DNA from: Caulobacter sp. BK020
Lineage (GTDB): Bacteria > Pseudomonadota > Alphaproteobacteria > Caulobacterales > Caulobacteraceae
Length of the DNA stretch: 64,000 bases
Direction of reading: 5' to 3'
Assembly: GCF_004342605.1 (NCBI RefSeq)
Contig: NZ_SLZL01000021.1
Coordinates: 22,001 to 86,000, forward strand
Each line of letters opens with the position of its first letter. Positions within the stretch are counted from its first letter, which is position 1. Positions 9,715 through 19,200 of the stretch are shown one piece after another. The position numbers and the translations under genes are program-made. The notes under the pieces are model-generated. The model had not been told where the DNA came from. It did no database searches and saw nothing but the letters and a program-made list of their open reading frames with translations.

Positions 9715-11535
9715 ATGGCAGATGGAGCGCCGCTAGTCTGCGCGCCTGGGGTGCGCGTTGAAGCTTCTCGTAGGGCTCAAGGGGCGAGGGTGCCGTTGAC
9801 CGCTGACGCCAAAAAGATCTCGCCGATCAGGCTGATGCTGGAGACCGCCCTCGACGCCACGGTCATCATGGGCGCCGACGGACGGGTGCGGGATTGGAAT
9901 CGGCAGGCCGAGATCACCTTCGGTTGGTCTCGCCAGGAAGCGCTCGGACGGCTCATGGCCGAACTGATCATTCCCGAGCCGGACCGGCTGTCTCATACCG
10001 ATGGATTGCGCAGGCATCTTGAGACCGGCGCTGCGGGCATTCTCAATCGCCGCATCGAGGTCGTGGCGACGGATCGCAAGGGACGCCTCTTTCCGGTCGA
10101 GCTTTCGGTCGCCCGGATCGACGATGGCGACGATCTCGGTTTCGTCGGCTTCATCCGCGATGTCAGCGACCGCCTGACCGCGCAACAGGCGCTACAGATC
10201 GAGCGTGATCGCAACCAGAGCGTCCTGGACAACATGCTGGACGCCCTGGTGCTGATGGATCGCGACCTGCGGGTGCTGCAGGTCAACCAGGCGGCGCTCC
10301 GCATGGGGGGACGATCGGCGGAGTCCATGCTGGGCAAGACGCATGAGGAGATCTGGCCGGGCCCAGCCGCCGAGAGGTTGCGGCAAAGGTACAGAGAGGT
10401 CCTGGTCTCCCAGACCGCCCTGGCGTTTGAGGAGCCGTGGAATGACGGGCGCGGGACGATGTGGCTGGAGATCCGCGCCCAGCCGACGCCTGAAGGGGTG
10501 GCCGTGTTCTATCGCGACGTGACCAAGCGCAAGACCGCCGAGGCGGTGCTGCGGGACAGCGAGGCGCGGCTGCGAACCCTGGCCAATGTCGTCCCCGCCA
10601 TGGTGTGGATGTCCTCCGATCGCGGCGAGGTCGAGTTCCTCAATGACCGGTGGTTCGCGTTCACGGGCGTCTCGCCGGATGCGGACGTCGATCCAGCGTC
10701 CCTATTGCATCCCGACGACGCTGTCCGGGCCGCCAGGATCTGGGAGGCCGCCCTGAAGAGAGGCGAGGGTTTCGAGGCCGAGCTGCGCGTACGCCGCGGC
10801 GACGGGCAGTTCCGCTGGTTCCTGTCGCGCTCTGAACCGGTCGTGGACCGCGAGGGCGGCCTGGCCGGGTGGATCGGCGCCAGCATCGACATCGATGATC
10901 GTCGCCGGGCCCAAGAACGGCTCGAGCTGATGGTCAACGAGCTGAACCATCGCGTGAAGAACAACCTCGCCGCCGTCCAGTCCCTGGCCGCCCAGACCTT
11001 CCGCGGGACCCTGTCGTTGCCCGAGGCCCGGGAGGCGTTCACCGCCCGCCTGATGGCCCTGAGCCGGGCGCACGACATCCTCACGCGCCAGCAATGGGAG
11101 GGCGCGCAACTGGCCAAGATCGCCACCGACGTTCTGGCGCCCAATCTGGCCAACCTCGAGGCGGTGACGCTGAAGGGGCCGCCGGTCTCGCTGGGACCCA
11201 ACGCCGCTCTGACGCTGTCGATGGCCTTTCACGAGCTTTGCACCAACGCCCTGAAATATGGCGCGCTTTCGAGACCCGAGGGGCGCGTGGCGTTGACCTG
11301 GGCCATGGAGGCCTCGGGCATGCTGCATCTGACCTGGACGGAGACCGGTGGACCGAAGGTTTCGCCGCCGGCCGCGACCGGGTTCGGATCGCGCCTGCTC
11401 ACCCGCAGCCTCGCCGCCGAACTGCGCGGGGTCGTGAACCTGGAGTTCGACCAGGCTGGCGTCGTCTGCACCATCGACGCGCCGCTGGACCATGGCCGCC
11501 TGGGTCCGGCCTCCGCCTTGCCGCAGATCCCCTGA
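9715..11535 (+). CDS. HWE-family sensor histidine kinase with three PAS domains
   Basis: The product is up to 606 residues and has no membrane segment, so it is a cytoplasmic sensor kinase. Three PAS domains can be traced, at about residues 36-150 (DATVIMGADGRVRDWN), 165-275 (DALVLMDRDLRVLQVN) and 285-400 (VPAMVWMSSDRGEVEF). The kinase core has ELNHRVKNNLA with His412, FHELCTNALKYGALS, and LTWTETGGP with the W-x-E signature of the HWE family. No receiver domain or cognate regulator is adjacent, so it is an orphan. The start is uncertain: the ATG lacks a clear ribosome-binding site, and GTG at 9790 or TTG at 9796, after a purine-rich AAGGGGCGAGGG stretch, are alternatives. Confidence 0.88.
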   Translation: MADGAPLVCAPGVRVEASRRAQGARVPLTADAKKISPIRLMLETALDATVIMGADGRVRDWNRQAEITFGWSRQEALGRLMAELIIPEPDRLSHTDGLRRHLETGAAGILNRRIEVVATDRKGRLFPVELSVARIDDGDDLGFVGFIRDVSDRLTAQQALQIERDRNQSVLDNMLDALVLMDRDLRVLQVNQAALRMGGRSAESMLGKTHEEIWPGPAAERLRQRYREVLVSQTALAFEEPWNDGRGTMWLEIRAQPTPEGVAVFYRDVTKRKTAEAVLRDSEARLRTLANVVPAMVWMSSDRGEVEFLNDRWFAFTGVSPDADVDPASLLHPDDAVRAARIWEAALKRGEGFEAELRVRRGDGQFRWFLSRSEPVVDREGGLAGWIGASIDIDDRRRAQERLELMVNELNHRVKNNLAAVQSLAAQTFRGTLSLPEAREAFTARLMALSRAHDILTRQQWEGAQLAKIATDVLAPNLANLEAVTLKGPPVSLGPNAALTLSMAFHELCTNALKYGALSRPEGRVALTWAMEASGMLHLTWTETGGPKVSPPAATGFGSRLLTRSLAAELRGVVNLEFDQAGVVCTIDAPLDHGRLGPASALPQIP

Positions 11536-11549
11536 CCTCCCGAAGGCGT

Positions 11550-11656
11550 TCTAGAGCAAGTCGCGCGATATAGGAATCGCACGACTTGCTCTAGATTTTT
11601 GTTTTCGCATCGCTTTTGCGGAAAACCGGCGTCCACTTTTCCGCGCGATGCTCTAG
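11550..11656. repeat. composite palindromic intergenic repeat, possible bidirectional terminator
   Basis: The left part is a near-perfect inverted repeat: arms at 11550-11569 and 11576-11595 (TCTAGAGCAAGTCG...) match at 19 of 20 positions around a 6-base loop. The right part, TTTTTGTTTTCGCATCGC to GCGATGCTCTAG, is another imperfect inverted repeat containing GGAAAAC and CTTTTCC. This architecture is like dispersed palindromic elements of alphaproteobacterial genomes. It lies between two convergent genes, and a T-tract follows the first hairpin, so it may end transcription from both sides. Its last CTAG bases also form the stop codon of the minus-strand transporter. Confidence 0.8.
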
Positions 11657-12954
11657 GAGGGCGACCCAAGCCGCGCCCGGTCCAATCGGCCCATGGCGTA
11701 AAAGATCAGGATGCTGGTCACCACCAGCACGCCGGCCAGGGCCAGCATGGGCGCCAGGTTGCTGCCCGTCGCGTCGCGCACCAGCGGCACCAGGTTCTGG
11801 GCGATGAAGCCGCCCAGATTGCCGATCGCGTTGATCGCCGCGATGCCTGCCGCCGCGCGCGGACCGCTGAGGAAGCTTGGCGGCAGGCTCCAGAACACCG
11901 GCTGGGCCGAGAAGATGGCTGGAGCCGCGACGCAGAGCATGGCGAACTTCAGCGCCGCGCCCGGCAAGATCACGCTCAGGGTCAGGGCGATCGCCGCCAC
12001 CAGGGTCGGTCCGGCGATGTGCCAGGCGCTGGCGCCGTGGCGCGCGGCGTGGCGCGGCACCAGCCACAGCGCGATGGCGACCAGCAGCCAGGGGATCACA
12101 TTGACCAGGCCGTTGACGGTGTTGGACACCCCGAACGACTTGACGATGGTGGGCAGCCAATAGCTGAGGCCGTAGGCCCCGAGGGGCATGCCGATATAGA
12201 GCCCCGCCAGCAGCAGGACGCGCGGATCGAACATGGCCTTCCAGGCTCCGCGATGGTCATCGACCGCGCCGCCGCGCTCCTGGTCCAGCACGCCAGCCAG
12301 CCAGGCCTTGCCCGCCTCGGGCAGCCACTTGGCCTGGGCCGGGCCGTCAGGGAGTTTCCACAGGACGTAGGGCGCCAGCAGGACGGCCGGGGCGCCGGTG
12401 GCGAGGAACACCCATTGCCAGCCGGCCAGGCCCAGCACCTGGTCCAGGTCCAGCAATAACCCGCCCACCGCCGACCCCACGGCGTTGGCCACCGCGCTGG
12501 CCACCATGAACAGGCCCACCATGCGCGCACGATGCGCCTGGGGATACCAAAGGGTCAGCACGTAGAGCACGCCGGGGAAGAACCCCGCCTCGGTGACGCC
12601 CAGCAGGAAGCGCAGGCCGTAGAACATCGCCGCGTTCTGGGTGAAGCCCAGGGCCAGGGTCACCAGGCCCCAGGTGAACATGATCCGGGTGAACCAGACC
12701 CGCGCGCCCACCCGGGCCAGGATCAGGTTCGACGGGGCCTCGAACAGGAAGTAGCCGATGAAGAACAGCGACGCGCCCAGGCCGTAGGCGGCCTCGCTCA
12801 GCCCCAACGCCTTCACCATCTCCAGCTTGGCGTAGGAGACGTTCTGCCGGTCGATATAGGCGATCAGGTACATCAGGCAGAACAGCGGCATCAGCCGCGC
12901 GGTGATCCGGCCGATCGTCGCCGTCTCCGTTCGGGCCTCGGCGGGGTCAGACAT
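11653..12954 (-). CDS. MFS transporter, anion:cation symporter (ACS) family
   Basis: The 433-residue protein has about twelve transmembrane segments and the ACS-family loop motif AYIDRQNVSYAKLEM after helix 1, then GYFLFEAPSNLIL and RFLLGVTEAGFFPGVLYVL. Members of this family take up organic anions such as hexuronates, glucarate or phthalate. It overlaps the LacI-type regulator upstream by 8 bases, so it is probably the regulator's target. With gluconokinase and a FadR-type regulator nearby, an aldonate or uronate is a plausible substrate, but that is inference. The stop codon TAG lies inside the downstream palindromic repeat. Confidence 0.87.
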   Translation of the reverse strand: MSDPAEARTETATIGRITARLMPLFCLMYLIAYIDRQNVSYAKLEMVKALGLSEAAYGLGASLFFIGYFLFEAPSNLILARVGARVWFTRIMFTWGLVTLALGFTQNAAMFYGLRFLLGVTEAGFFPGVLYVLTLWYPQAHRARMVGLFMVASAVANAVGSAVGGLLLDLDQVLGLAGWQWVFLATGAPAVLLAPYVLWKLPDGPAQAKWLPEAGKAWLAGVLDQERGGAVDDHRGAWKAMFDPRVLLLAGLYIGMPLGAYGLSYWLPTIVKSFGVSNTVNGLVNVIPWLLVAIALWLVPRHAARHGASAWHIAGPTLVAAIALTLSVILPGAALKFAMLCVAAPAIFSAQPVFWSLPPSFLSGPRAAAGIAAINAIGNLGGFIAQNLVPLVRDATGSNLAPMLALAGVLVVTSILIFYAMGRLDRARLGSPS

Positions 12955-14029
12955 GGGGGCGGGCTCCGTGGGTTCCGGCGTCGGGCGAGAGGTCGATGGG
13001 GCGTGGCGGCGCCGTGGAGTCCCGTCGGATCAGGGCATGCTCCAGCACATGGTCGGTCGCCGTTCCGCCGACGGGCGCCGACGAGCGCAGCGCGCGGATC
13101 AGCCGGTCCAGCGCCACCGCCGCCATCTGCCGTACAGGTTGGCGCACGGTGGTTAGCGGCGGCCAGAGCGTGGTGGCCACGGTCGCGTCGTCGAAACCCA
13201 CCACGGTCAGGTCGCGCGGCACGTCGAGATGTCGGCGGTGGGCCACCGACACCGCCGCGGCGGCCATGTCGTCGTTGCTGGCGAAGATCGCCGTCGGCGC
13301 CGGATCGGTATCCAGCAGTTGCCCGGCGGCGCGCAGGCCCGAGTCGTAGGTGAAGGCGCCCTGGGCCAGGACCAGTTCGGCCCCCGCAACGGCCCCGACC
13401 GCGGCGCGGGCGCCTTCCAGGCGCTCGGCGCTGGCGGTCTGGTCGGGGTTTCCCGTGATGAAGCCGATCCGCCGGTGGCCCAGGTCCAGCAGGTGGCGGG
13501 TCATCGTCCAACTGGCCTGGCGATCGTCGATGCGGACATTGATCGCGTCGGTCGCCGGACGGCCGGCGGCGACCACGGCGACGGGCAGGCCGGCGGCCCG
13601 GAGGATGTCGCGGACGGCGGCGGATTCGCCCAGGGGCGGCGCCAGGACCACGCCTTGGACACCGGCCGCCAGCAACCTTTCCAGCTCCGCCTGCGCCGGA
13701 GGATGGCCGTTCTCGCCGCGGGCCAGGATCAGGCGCGCCCCCGCGTTGGTGGCCTCTTCGAACACCCCGACCAGGAAGTCGCTCATGAAGGCGGCGCTGG
13801 GATTGGAATAGACCACGCCGATCCGCAGCTCGCCGGCCATGACCAGGTTTCGGGCCGCCAGGTTGGGCGCGTAGCTGAGCTCCCGGATCGCGGCCTGAAC
13901 GGCCTTGCGCGTCGTCTCCCGGACGCTGGCTCCGTCGTTGATGACGCGAGACACGGTCATGCGGGAGACGCCCGCCCGTTGCGCGACATCGACGATGGTG
14001 GCGCCCCGGGGGCGGTCTGGCTTGCTCAA
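12947..14029 (-). CDS. LacI-family transcriptional regulator
   Basis: The N-terminus has the LacI helix-turn-helix and hinge (ATIVDVAQRAGVSRMTVSRV, then YAPNLAARNLV), followed by a periplasmic-binding-protein-like sensor domain with GFITGNPDQTASAERL and FASNDDMAAAA. I chose the TTG start, which gives 360 residues and the usual LSKPDRPRGATIVDV opening. A GAAGGG ribosome-binding site lies 6 bases upstream of it, while longer in-frame versions lack one. It lies upstream of and overlaps the ACS transporter, so it probably controls that operon by binding a sugar or sugar acid. It could also be the reader of the CGACCATGGTCG operators described below. Confidence 0.9.
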   Translation of the reverse strand: MSKPDRPRGATIVDVAQRAGVSRMTVSRVINDGASVRETTRKAVQAAIRELSYAPNLAARNLVMAGELRIGVVYSNPSAAFMSDFLVGVFEEATNAGARLILARGENGHPPAQAELERLLAAGVQGVVLAPPLGESAAVRDILRAAGLPVAVVAAGRPATDAINVRIDDRQASWTMTRHLLDLGHRRIGFITGNPDQTASAERLEGARAAVGAVAGAELVLAQGAFTYDSGLRAAGQLLDTDPAPTAIFASNDDMAAAAVSVAHRRHLDVPRDLTVVGFDDATVATTLWPPLTTVRQPVRQMAAVALDRLIRALRSSAPVGGTATDHVLEHALIRRDSTAPPRPIDLSPDAGTHGARPHV

Positions 14030-14204
14030 TGGGTACCCTTCACGAGGTCCGCTGGCGACGCGGTAAGCCGCCTCGGCCGTTGTGCGCGCGCTTGCGGTGC
14101 AGCCCATAGGGACGGGCGAGCCGAGCAACGCAAGCTTTGGGCGGTTCGCGGCGACGGTCTCGCCGGAATGGCCCCCCGGTCGCATCCCGGCGCGCGGATG
14201 CGCG

Positions 14205-14471
14205 CTACTGAGCTTCCGCCCGCGACCCGAAGCTCATCATGCGAGCCGCAATCGCCGCCTGGGTGCGGTTGTGCACGTTGAGTTTGCGCATCACGGCCGT
14301 CATGTGCGCCTTGACCGTGGCCTCGGCGATTCCGAGGTCGAAGGCGATCTGCTTGTTGAGCCGCCCGGAATTGACCCCTTCCAGGACCTTCATCTGGGTC
14401 GGCGTGAGCTCGCAAAAGCCGACGTTCAGATCCCCTTCGGCGTCACGTTGTTTCATCGCGGTCATGGTCAT
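14205..14471 (-). CDS. stand-alone LuxR-type helix-turn-helix protein
   Basis: The 88-residue product is almost entirely a LuxR/GerE DNA-binding domain (LTPTQMKVLEGVNSGRLNKQ, then VKAHMTAVMRKLNVHNRTQA). It has no receiver or ligand-binding domain. An AGGAGG sequence upstream of the first of two in-frame ATGs supports it as a real gene. It may be a small DNA-binding regulator or the remnant of a NarL/FixJ-type response regulator that lost its N-terminal domain. The adjacent upstream sequence is lower in GC and shows no receiver domain. Its target is unknown. Confidence 0.75.
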   Translation of the reverse strand: MTMTAMKQRDAEGDLNVGFCELTPTQMKVLEGVNSGRLNKQIAFDLGIAEATVKAHMTAVMRKLNVHNRTQAAIAARMMSFGSRAEAQ

Positions 14472-14886
14472 CCCCTGCGTTTCCTCCTGTGACCGGCCGT
14501 CTCGTCACGGTCGGGCTGCCGCCTTGATCGGTGTGCCGGTCTTTGCCAGCGGCGGTTCGTGTTCGGCGAACTTAGCGATATTAGTTGGACAGATTCAAGC
14601 GGGTTGGTCAATGTTAGCGTGCACAAATCTGAATTTTTGGCTTCCGACAAAAAGCTGTCATACAGATTTTGACCTGGAGCGCCCGTCGGGATCGATGGAA
14701 ACGGCAGAGAAATGAGGAATTTGCGGGCCTCGGGGCGCGGCCTTGGGAATTTCGCGGTCCTGCCGTCGCTGAGTGAAGGAGCTGTCGCCTCGACCACCGG
14801 CGCGGCGCCGGTGCTGGCCCATGGACGTTTTTTGTGAAACTTGAAAGCGTGACCGCGCCGCGGCGACCGCGTTGGAGACCTGCCGA
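14472..14886. other. divergent intergenic region, no gene seen
   Basis: About 415 bases separate the LuxR-type and FadR-type genes. The part from about 14567 to 14700 is clearly poorer in GC (TTAGCGATATTAGTTGG, then GAATTTTTGG), which fits promoters for both genes. Short open frames here have no coding character. A 17-base palindrome, ACCGGCGCGGCGCCGGT, at 14796-14812 could be an operator for the FadR-type gene. Confidence 0.5.
14796..14812. promoter_or_regulatory. palindrome upstream of FadR-type gene, possible operator
   Basis: ACCGGCGC and GCGCCGGT form perfect 8-base arms around one base, 74 bases before the FadR-type start. Such a site could serve autoregulation. In a GC-rich genome a GC-only palindrome is weak evidence. 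Confidence 0.3.
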
Positions 14887-15564
14887 ATGAGCCAAGGCCG
14901 CCTAGCCGACCGGGCCTATACCGCCATCGTCGAGATGATCAACACCGACGGCCTGGCCGTCGGCGATCGCCTGCCGTCCGAAGCGCGCCTGGCCGAGACG
15001 CTGGGCATGTCGCGCACCATCGTGCGCGAAGCCCTGGTGCGCTTGGCCGCCGACAGCATCACCGAGGCCCGGCGCGGGGCGGGGTCCTTCGTCAAGAACC
15101 GGCCGTCCGACAAGCTGGGCGCCTACATGCCGCTCTCCGAGCTGCCCTCCACCCTCGGCAGTTACGAGGTGCGGTTCGTGCTTGAGGCCGAGGCGGCGCG
15201 GCTGGCGGCGGCGCGGCGCTCGGCCGAGGAGATGGCCGGCATCGAGGAGGCGCTGTCGAAGCTGCGCGAGGCCCTGCTGTCGAACGCGCCGGCCCATGCC
15301 GAGGACATGGAGCTTCATCGCCGCATCGTGCAGGCCACCGCCAATCCGGCCTTCCTGGTCACGTTCGAGGCGCTGCAGCCCGACGTCGACCGGATCATGC
15401 GGGCGGGGGTGGACATATCGCGATCGCGGCCGCCGGAAGCGATCGCGGAGATGATGCGCGAGCACGAGATGATCGTTGAAGCGATCCGCGCCCAGGATGG
15501 CGACAGCGCCGCCCTGGCCATGCGCTGGCACCTCTCGCGCGGACGAAAGCGTCTAATGCCCTGA
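14887..15564 (+). CDS. GntR-family regulator, FadR subfamily (FCD domain)
   Basis: The 225-residue protein has an N-terminal winged helix (GDRLPSEARLAETLGMSRTIV, residues 25-45 approx.) and an all-helical FCD ligand domain from about residue 90, with the family-type acidic and His residues (VRFVLEAEAARLAA, MELHRRIVQATANP, EHEMIVEAI). FadR-type regulators often sense sugar acids or other carboxylates. I start at the ATG with GGAG nine bases upstream; a TTG five codons earlier is also in frame. It is convergent with gluconokinase, with overlapping ends, and is the best local candidate to read the palindromes before the beta-helix operon and TonB receptor. Confidence 0.9.
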   Translation: MSQGRLADRAYTAIVEMINTDGLAVGDRLPSEARLAETLGMSRTIVREALVRLAADSITEARRGAGSFVKNRPSDKLGAYMPLSELPSTLGSYEVRFVLEAEAARLAAARRSAEEMAGIEEALSKLREALLSNAPAHAEDMELHRRIVQATANPAFLVTFEALQPDVDRIMRAGVDISRSRPPEAIAEMMREHEMIVEAIRAQDGDSAALAMRWHLSRGRKRLMP

Positions 15565-16119
15565 GGCGCGGACCACGGCGCCGGCATGATGCGCATCGCT
15601 TTCCAGCCAGGCGAGCGTGTGGTCGCAAAGCCGCTCGGGCGGCGCAGTGGTGTCGAGCGTGAAGATCGCCTCGTCAGGACCTGGACGTTCGAGCGTGGCC
15701 AACTGACTGTCCAGCAGGCTGGCGGGCATGTAGTGGCCGGAGCGCTGGGTGAGCCGTCGCAGCAGCTCGTCCTGGCCGGCGTCGAGCAGGACGAATCGGG
15801 TGTTAGCCCCGATGGCGGCGCGCAAGCGTTCGCGATAGCCGCGCTTCAGCGCCGAGCAGGCCGCCACGACCCGTCCGCCGCACGCAACAGCCTCACCCGC
15901 GGCCAAGCCCAGGCGGTCGAGCCAGGGCCATCGGTCGCTGTCGTCGAGGGGCTGGCCAGCGCTCATCTTGGCGACCGCCCGCGCATCGTGAAAATCGTCG
16001 CCCTCCAGGAACGGGCAGTCCAGCCTCCGGGCCAGCAAGGCGCCCAGCGTCGACTTGCCGCTGCCGCTCACGCCCATGGCGATGACGGCGAACGGGGCGA
16101 GGCGGGGTGGCGGCGGCAA
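15553..16119 (-). CDS. gntK: gluconokinase (GntK family)
   Basis: Gluconokinase phosphorylates D-gluconate to 6-phosphogluconate. The protein has the P-loop GVSGSGKST, the family motif FLEGDDFHDARAVAKMSAG, and SALKRGYRERLR and RSGHYMPASLLDSQ further on. I propose the TTG at 16117-16119, because AAGGA lies at good spacing and the 188-residue product fits the family; the frame is open further upstream, but a longer start would add a non-conserved N-terminus. It diverges from the beta-helix operon and shares its control region, including one CGACCATGGTCG palindrome. The gene tail overlaps the convergent FadR-type gene by 12 bases. Confidence 0.88.
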   Translation of the reverse strand: MPPPPRLAPFAVIAMGVSGSGKSTLGALLARRLDCPFLEGDDFHDARAVAKMSAGQPLDDSDRWPWLDRLGLAAGEAVACGGRVVAACSALKRGYRERLRAAIGANTRFVLLDAGQDELLRRLTQRSGHYMPASLLDSQLATLERPGPDEAIFTLDTTAPPERLCDHTLAWLESDAHHAGAVVRASGH

Positions 16120-16212
16120 GCGCGTTCCTTGATCTCCGGCCAGCCGTCGAATGATCGACAGACCGATCCCAGGTTGAGATGGGTTTCTACCGGCCGGCCG
16201 ACCGGACGTAAC

Positions 16213-16228
16213 TACGACCATGGTCGAG
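16213..16228. promoter_or_regulatory. palindromic operator candidate, copy 1
   Basis: TACGACCATGGTCGAG has a perfect 12-base core, CGACCATGGTCG, lying between the divergent gluconokinase and beta-helix genes. The same core recurs before the TonB receptor at 22411-22426. It ends 56 bases before the beta-helix start. The reader is probably the local FadR- or LacI-type regulator. Confidence 0.65.
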
Positions 16229-16249
16229 GATGGCCGGCGGGGGCGGTTT

Positions 16250-16263
16250 CCTTATCGATAAGG
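16250..16263. promoter_or_regulatory. second palindrome in the same control region
   Basis: CCTTATCGATAAGG is a perfect 14-base palindrome, 21 bases before the start codon. It may overlap the -10 region or the transcription start. No second copy was noticed in the window, so its function is unclear. Confidence 0.35.
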
Positions 16264-16284
16264 GATTGCGACGAGGAGAGCGGC

Positions 16285-19200
16285 ATGAGAGCGGTCCTTT
16301 TGGCGGCGTTTCTGGCCATTTCGACGCCGGCTCTGGCCTCGACCGGCTCGGTTCTGCTCACCGCGCCGGACGATCCGCGCGCGATCACCGTCAAGGGCGT
16401 GGGCGACGGTCGCGCGGACGACACTCAAGCGGTGCAGCAGGCCATCGACGCGGCGCGGGACAAAACCGGTCATGGCCTGGTGTTCTTGCCGTCGGGCCGC
16501 TATCGGCTCAGCCGCAGCCTCCTGATCCCGCCGGGCGTGCGCCTCTTCGGCGTGGGCCCGACGCGGCCGGTCTTCGTGCTGGGGCCCAACACGCCGGGCT
16601 TCCAGAAGGGGGTCGGCACGCTGATCGTGTTCGCGGGCGGCGACCAGTACCAGGTCGGCGACATCCCCGTGCCCGTGCCAACCGTGGTCCCCGCGACGGA
16701 AAAGGTGCGCGACGCCAATTCCGGCACCTTCTATTCGGCGCTCAGCAATGTCGACGTGGAGATCGGAGAGGGCAATCCCGCCGCTGCGGGGGTGCGGTTC
16801 CGCATGGCCCAGCACGCCTTTCTCAGCCACATGGACTTTCGCCTGGGCTCGGCCTTCGCCGGCGTCTACCAGGCCGGCAACATCATGGAGGACGTCCACT
16901 TCCACGGCGGCCGCTACGGTATCGTCACCGAAAAGACCTCGCCCGCCTGGCAGTTCACTCTGATCGACTCCACCTTCGACGGGCAGCGCGACGCGGCGAT
17001 CCGCGAGCACGAGGTCGACCTGACCCTGGTCAATGTGGCCATCAGGAATACGCCGGTCGGCATCGAGATCGACCGCGGCTACAGCGACAGCCTGTGGGGC
17101 AAGAACGTCCGTTTCGAGAACGTCTCGAAGGCGGGCGTCGTCATCTCGGCCGAGAACAACGTCTTCACCCAGGTCGGGTTCGAGAACGCGGTGGCGGCCA
17201 ACACCCCGGTGTTCGCCCGCTTCCGCGACAGCGGCAAGACCGTGGCCGGCAAGGGCAAGGCCTACAAGGTGGCCTCGTTCACCTACGGCCTGACCCTGCC
17301 GGGCCTGGGCCAGATGGGCGAGTACAAGACCGATGTGGCCATGACCGCCCTTCCGGCCTTGCCGGCGGCCCCGGCCCCGGCGCTTCGCGACCTACCGCCC
17401 GTCGCCGACTGGACCAACGTCAGGACCCTGGGCGTCAAGGGCGACGGCCAGGCCGACGACACCGCCGCCCTGCAGAAGGCGATCGACACCCATAGCGTGC
17501 TCTACCTGCCGATCGGCTTCTACAAGGTCACCGACACACTGAAGCTGCGGCCCGACACGGTGCTGATCGGCCTGCACCCGGCCCTGACCCAGCTGGTCAT
17601 CCCCGACGACAATCCGCGCCACGCCGGGGTCGGGCCCGTGGCCCCAGTGCTGGAAACGCCCCGAGGTGGGAGCAATATTCTGTTCGGCCTGGGCGTCTTC
17701 ACCGGCCGGATCAACCCTCGGGCTTCGGCGCTGCTTTGGCGATCGGGCGCGAACTCCCAGGTGACCGACGTCAAGATCATGGGCGGCGGCGGCACGCCCA
17801 CCATGGACGGCAAGCCGCTGGGCGCGGCCCAGGCCCGCAGCGGCGATCCGGTGGCCGACGGCCGCTGGGACGCCCAGTACCCCAGCATCTGGGTGACGGA
17901 CGGCGGCGGCGGCACGTTCGCCAACGTCTGGAGCCCCAACACTTTCGCATCGGCGGGCTTCTACATCTCCGACACCAGCACCCCCGGCCACATCTACGAG
18001 GTCTCGGTCGAGCACCATGTGCGCAACGAGTTCGTGCTGGACAACGTCCAGAACTGGGAGTTCCTGGCGCCGCAAACCGAGCAGGAGGTCGGCGACGGTC
18101 CCGACGCTGTCTCGCTGGAGGTGCGCAACTCGCGCAACATCCTGTTCGCCAACTATCACGGCTATCGCGTGACGCGGTCGTATCACCCGGCCGAAACGGC
18201 GGTGAAGCTGTTCAACTCGTCGGACATCCGCTTCCGCAATGTCCACATCAACGCCGAGAGCGGCGTGGCGCTTTGCGACAAGATCGGCTGCGGCACTTAT
18301 CTGCGGGCCAGCAAGTTCCCGTTCGAGAACGCGATCCAGGACAAGACCAGCAAGCTGGAGGTACGCGAGCGTGAATTCGCGGTGCTCGACGTCACCAGCA
18401 GGTCTGAGCCGGTCGCTCCGGCCGAGGAGGGCAAGGTCCAGAAGCTGGGAAGCGGCTTCTGGTCGATTTCCGGCGCGGCCGTCGGGGCCGACGGTGCGCT
18501 CTATTTCGTCGAGAAGCGTTTCCAGCGGATCTATCGCTGGACCCAGGCCAGGGGCCTGGAAGTGGTGCGCGACCACTCGCTGGATCCGACCAACCTGGCC
18601 GTGGACCGCTCGGGAAACCTGCTGGTGGTGTCGTCTTACGGACCACAGGCTTCTGTCTATTCGATCGATCCCGATGGCCCCAAGCACCAGATGACGCTCA
18701 TCGCGCCCACGCCGACGGGGTCCCGGCCCGACGCCAAGACCCTGCTGCCGGTCAACTGGTGGAACAACGGCGAGTTCAAGGATCAGTACGATCCGGCCAG
18801 CGGCCAGTTCACCACCCTGGCCGAGATGTTCGCCCGCGACGTCGGCGCGCCCAAGGCGCAGGAATACGTCTCGCCCGATGGCAGTCTGTCGCTGCCGGCC
18901 TTCCGGGTGTGGCAGCAGGGACCGCCCGACCATGTCGGCTGGCGCTGGGCCGACAGCCTGCAAGCCCATGGCCTGATCGGCGGCGCGATCGGCGAGCGGG
19001 TCTTCGTCACCAACGAGTCCGAGGGCAAGACTTATAGCGGGCAGGTTGGGCCGGGCGGGACGCTGACCGACCTGAAGGTCTTCGCCAACCGGGGCGGCGA
19101 GAGCGTCGCCGTCGACGGCCAGGGACGGGTGTTCGTCGCCAACGGCCAGATCTTCCAGTACGAGCCCGATGGCCGGCTGGCGGGTCGCATCGACGTGCCC

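Noticed and set aside
11550..11656. Palindromic repeat as part of a CRISPR array or a tRNA
   Set aside because: There is no regular repeat-spacer pattern and no cloverleaf; the structure is a single composite inverted repeat.
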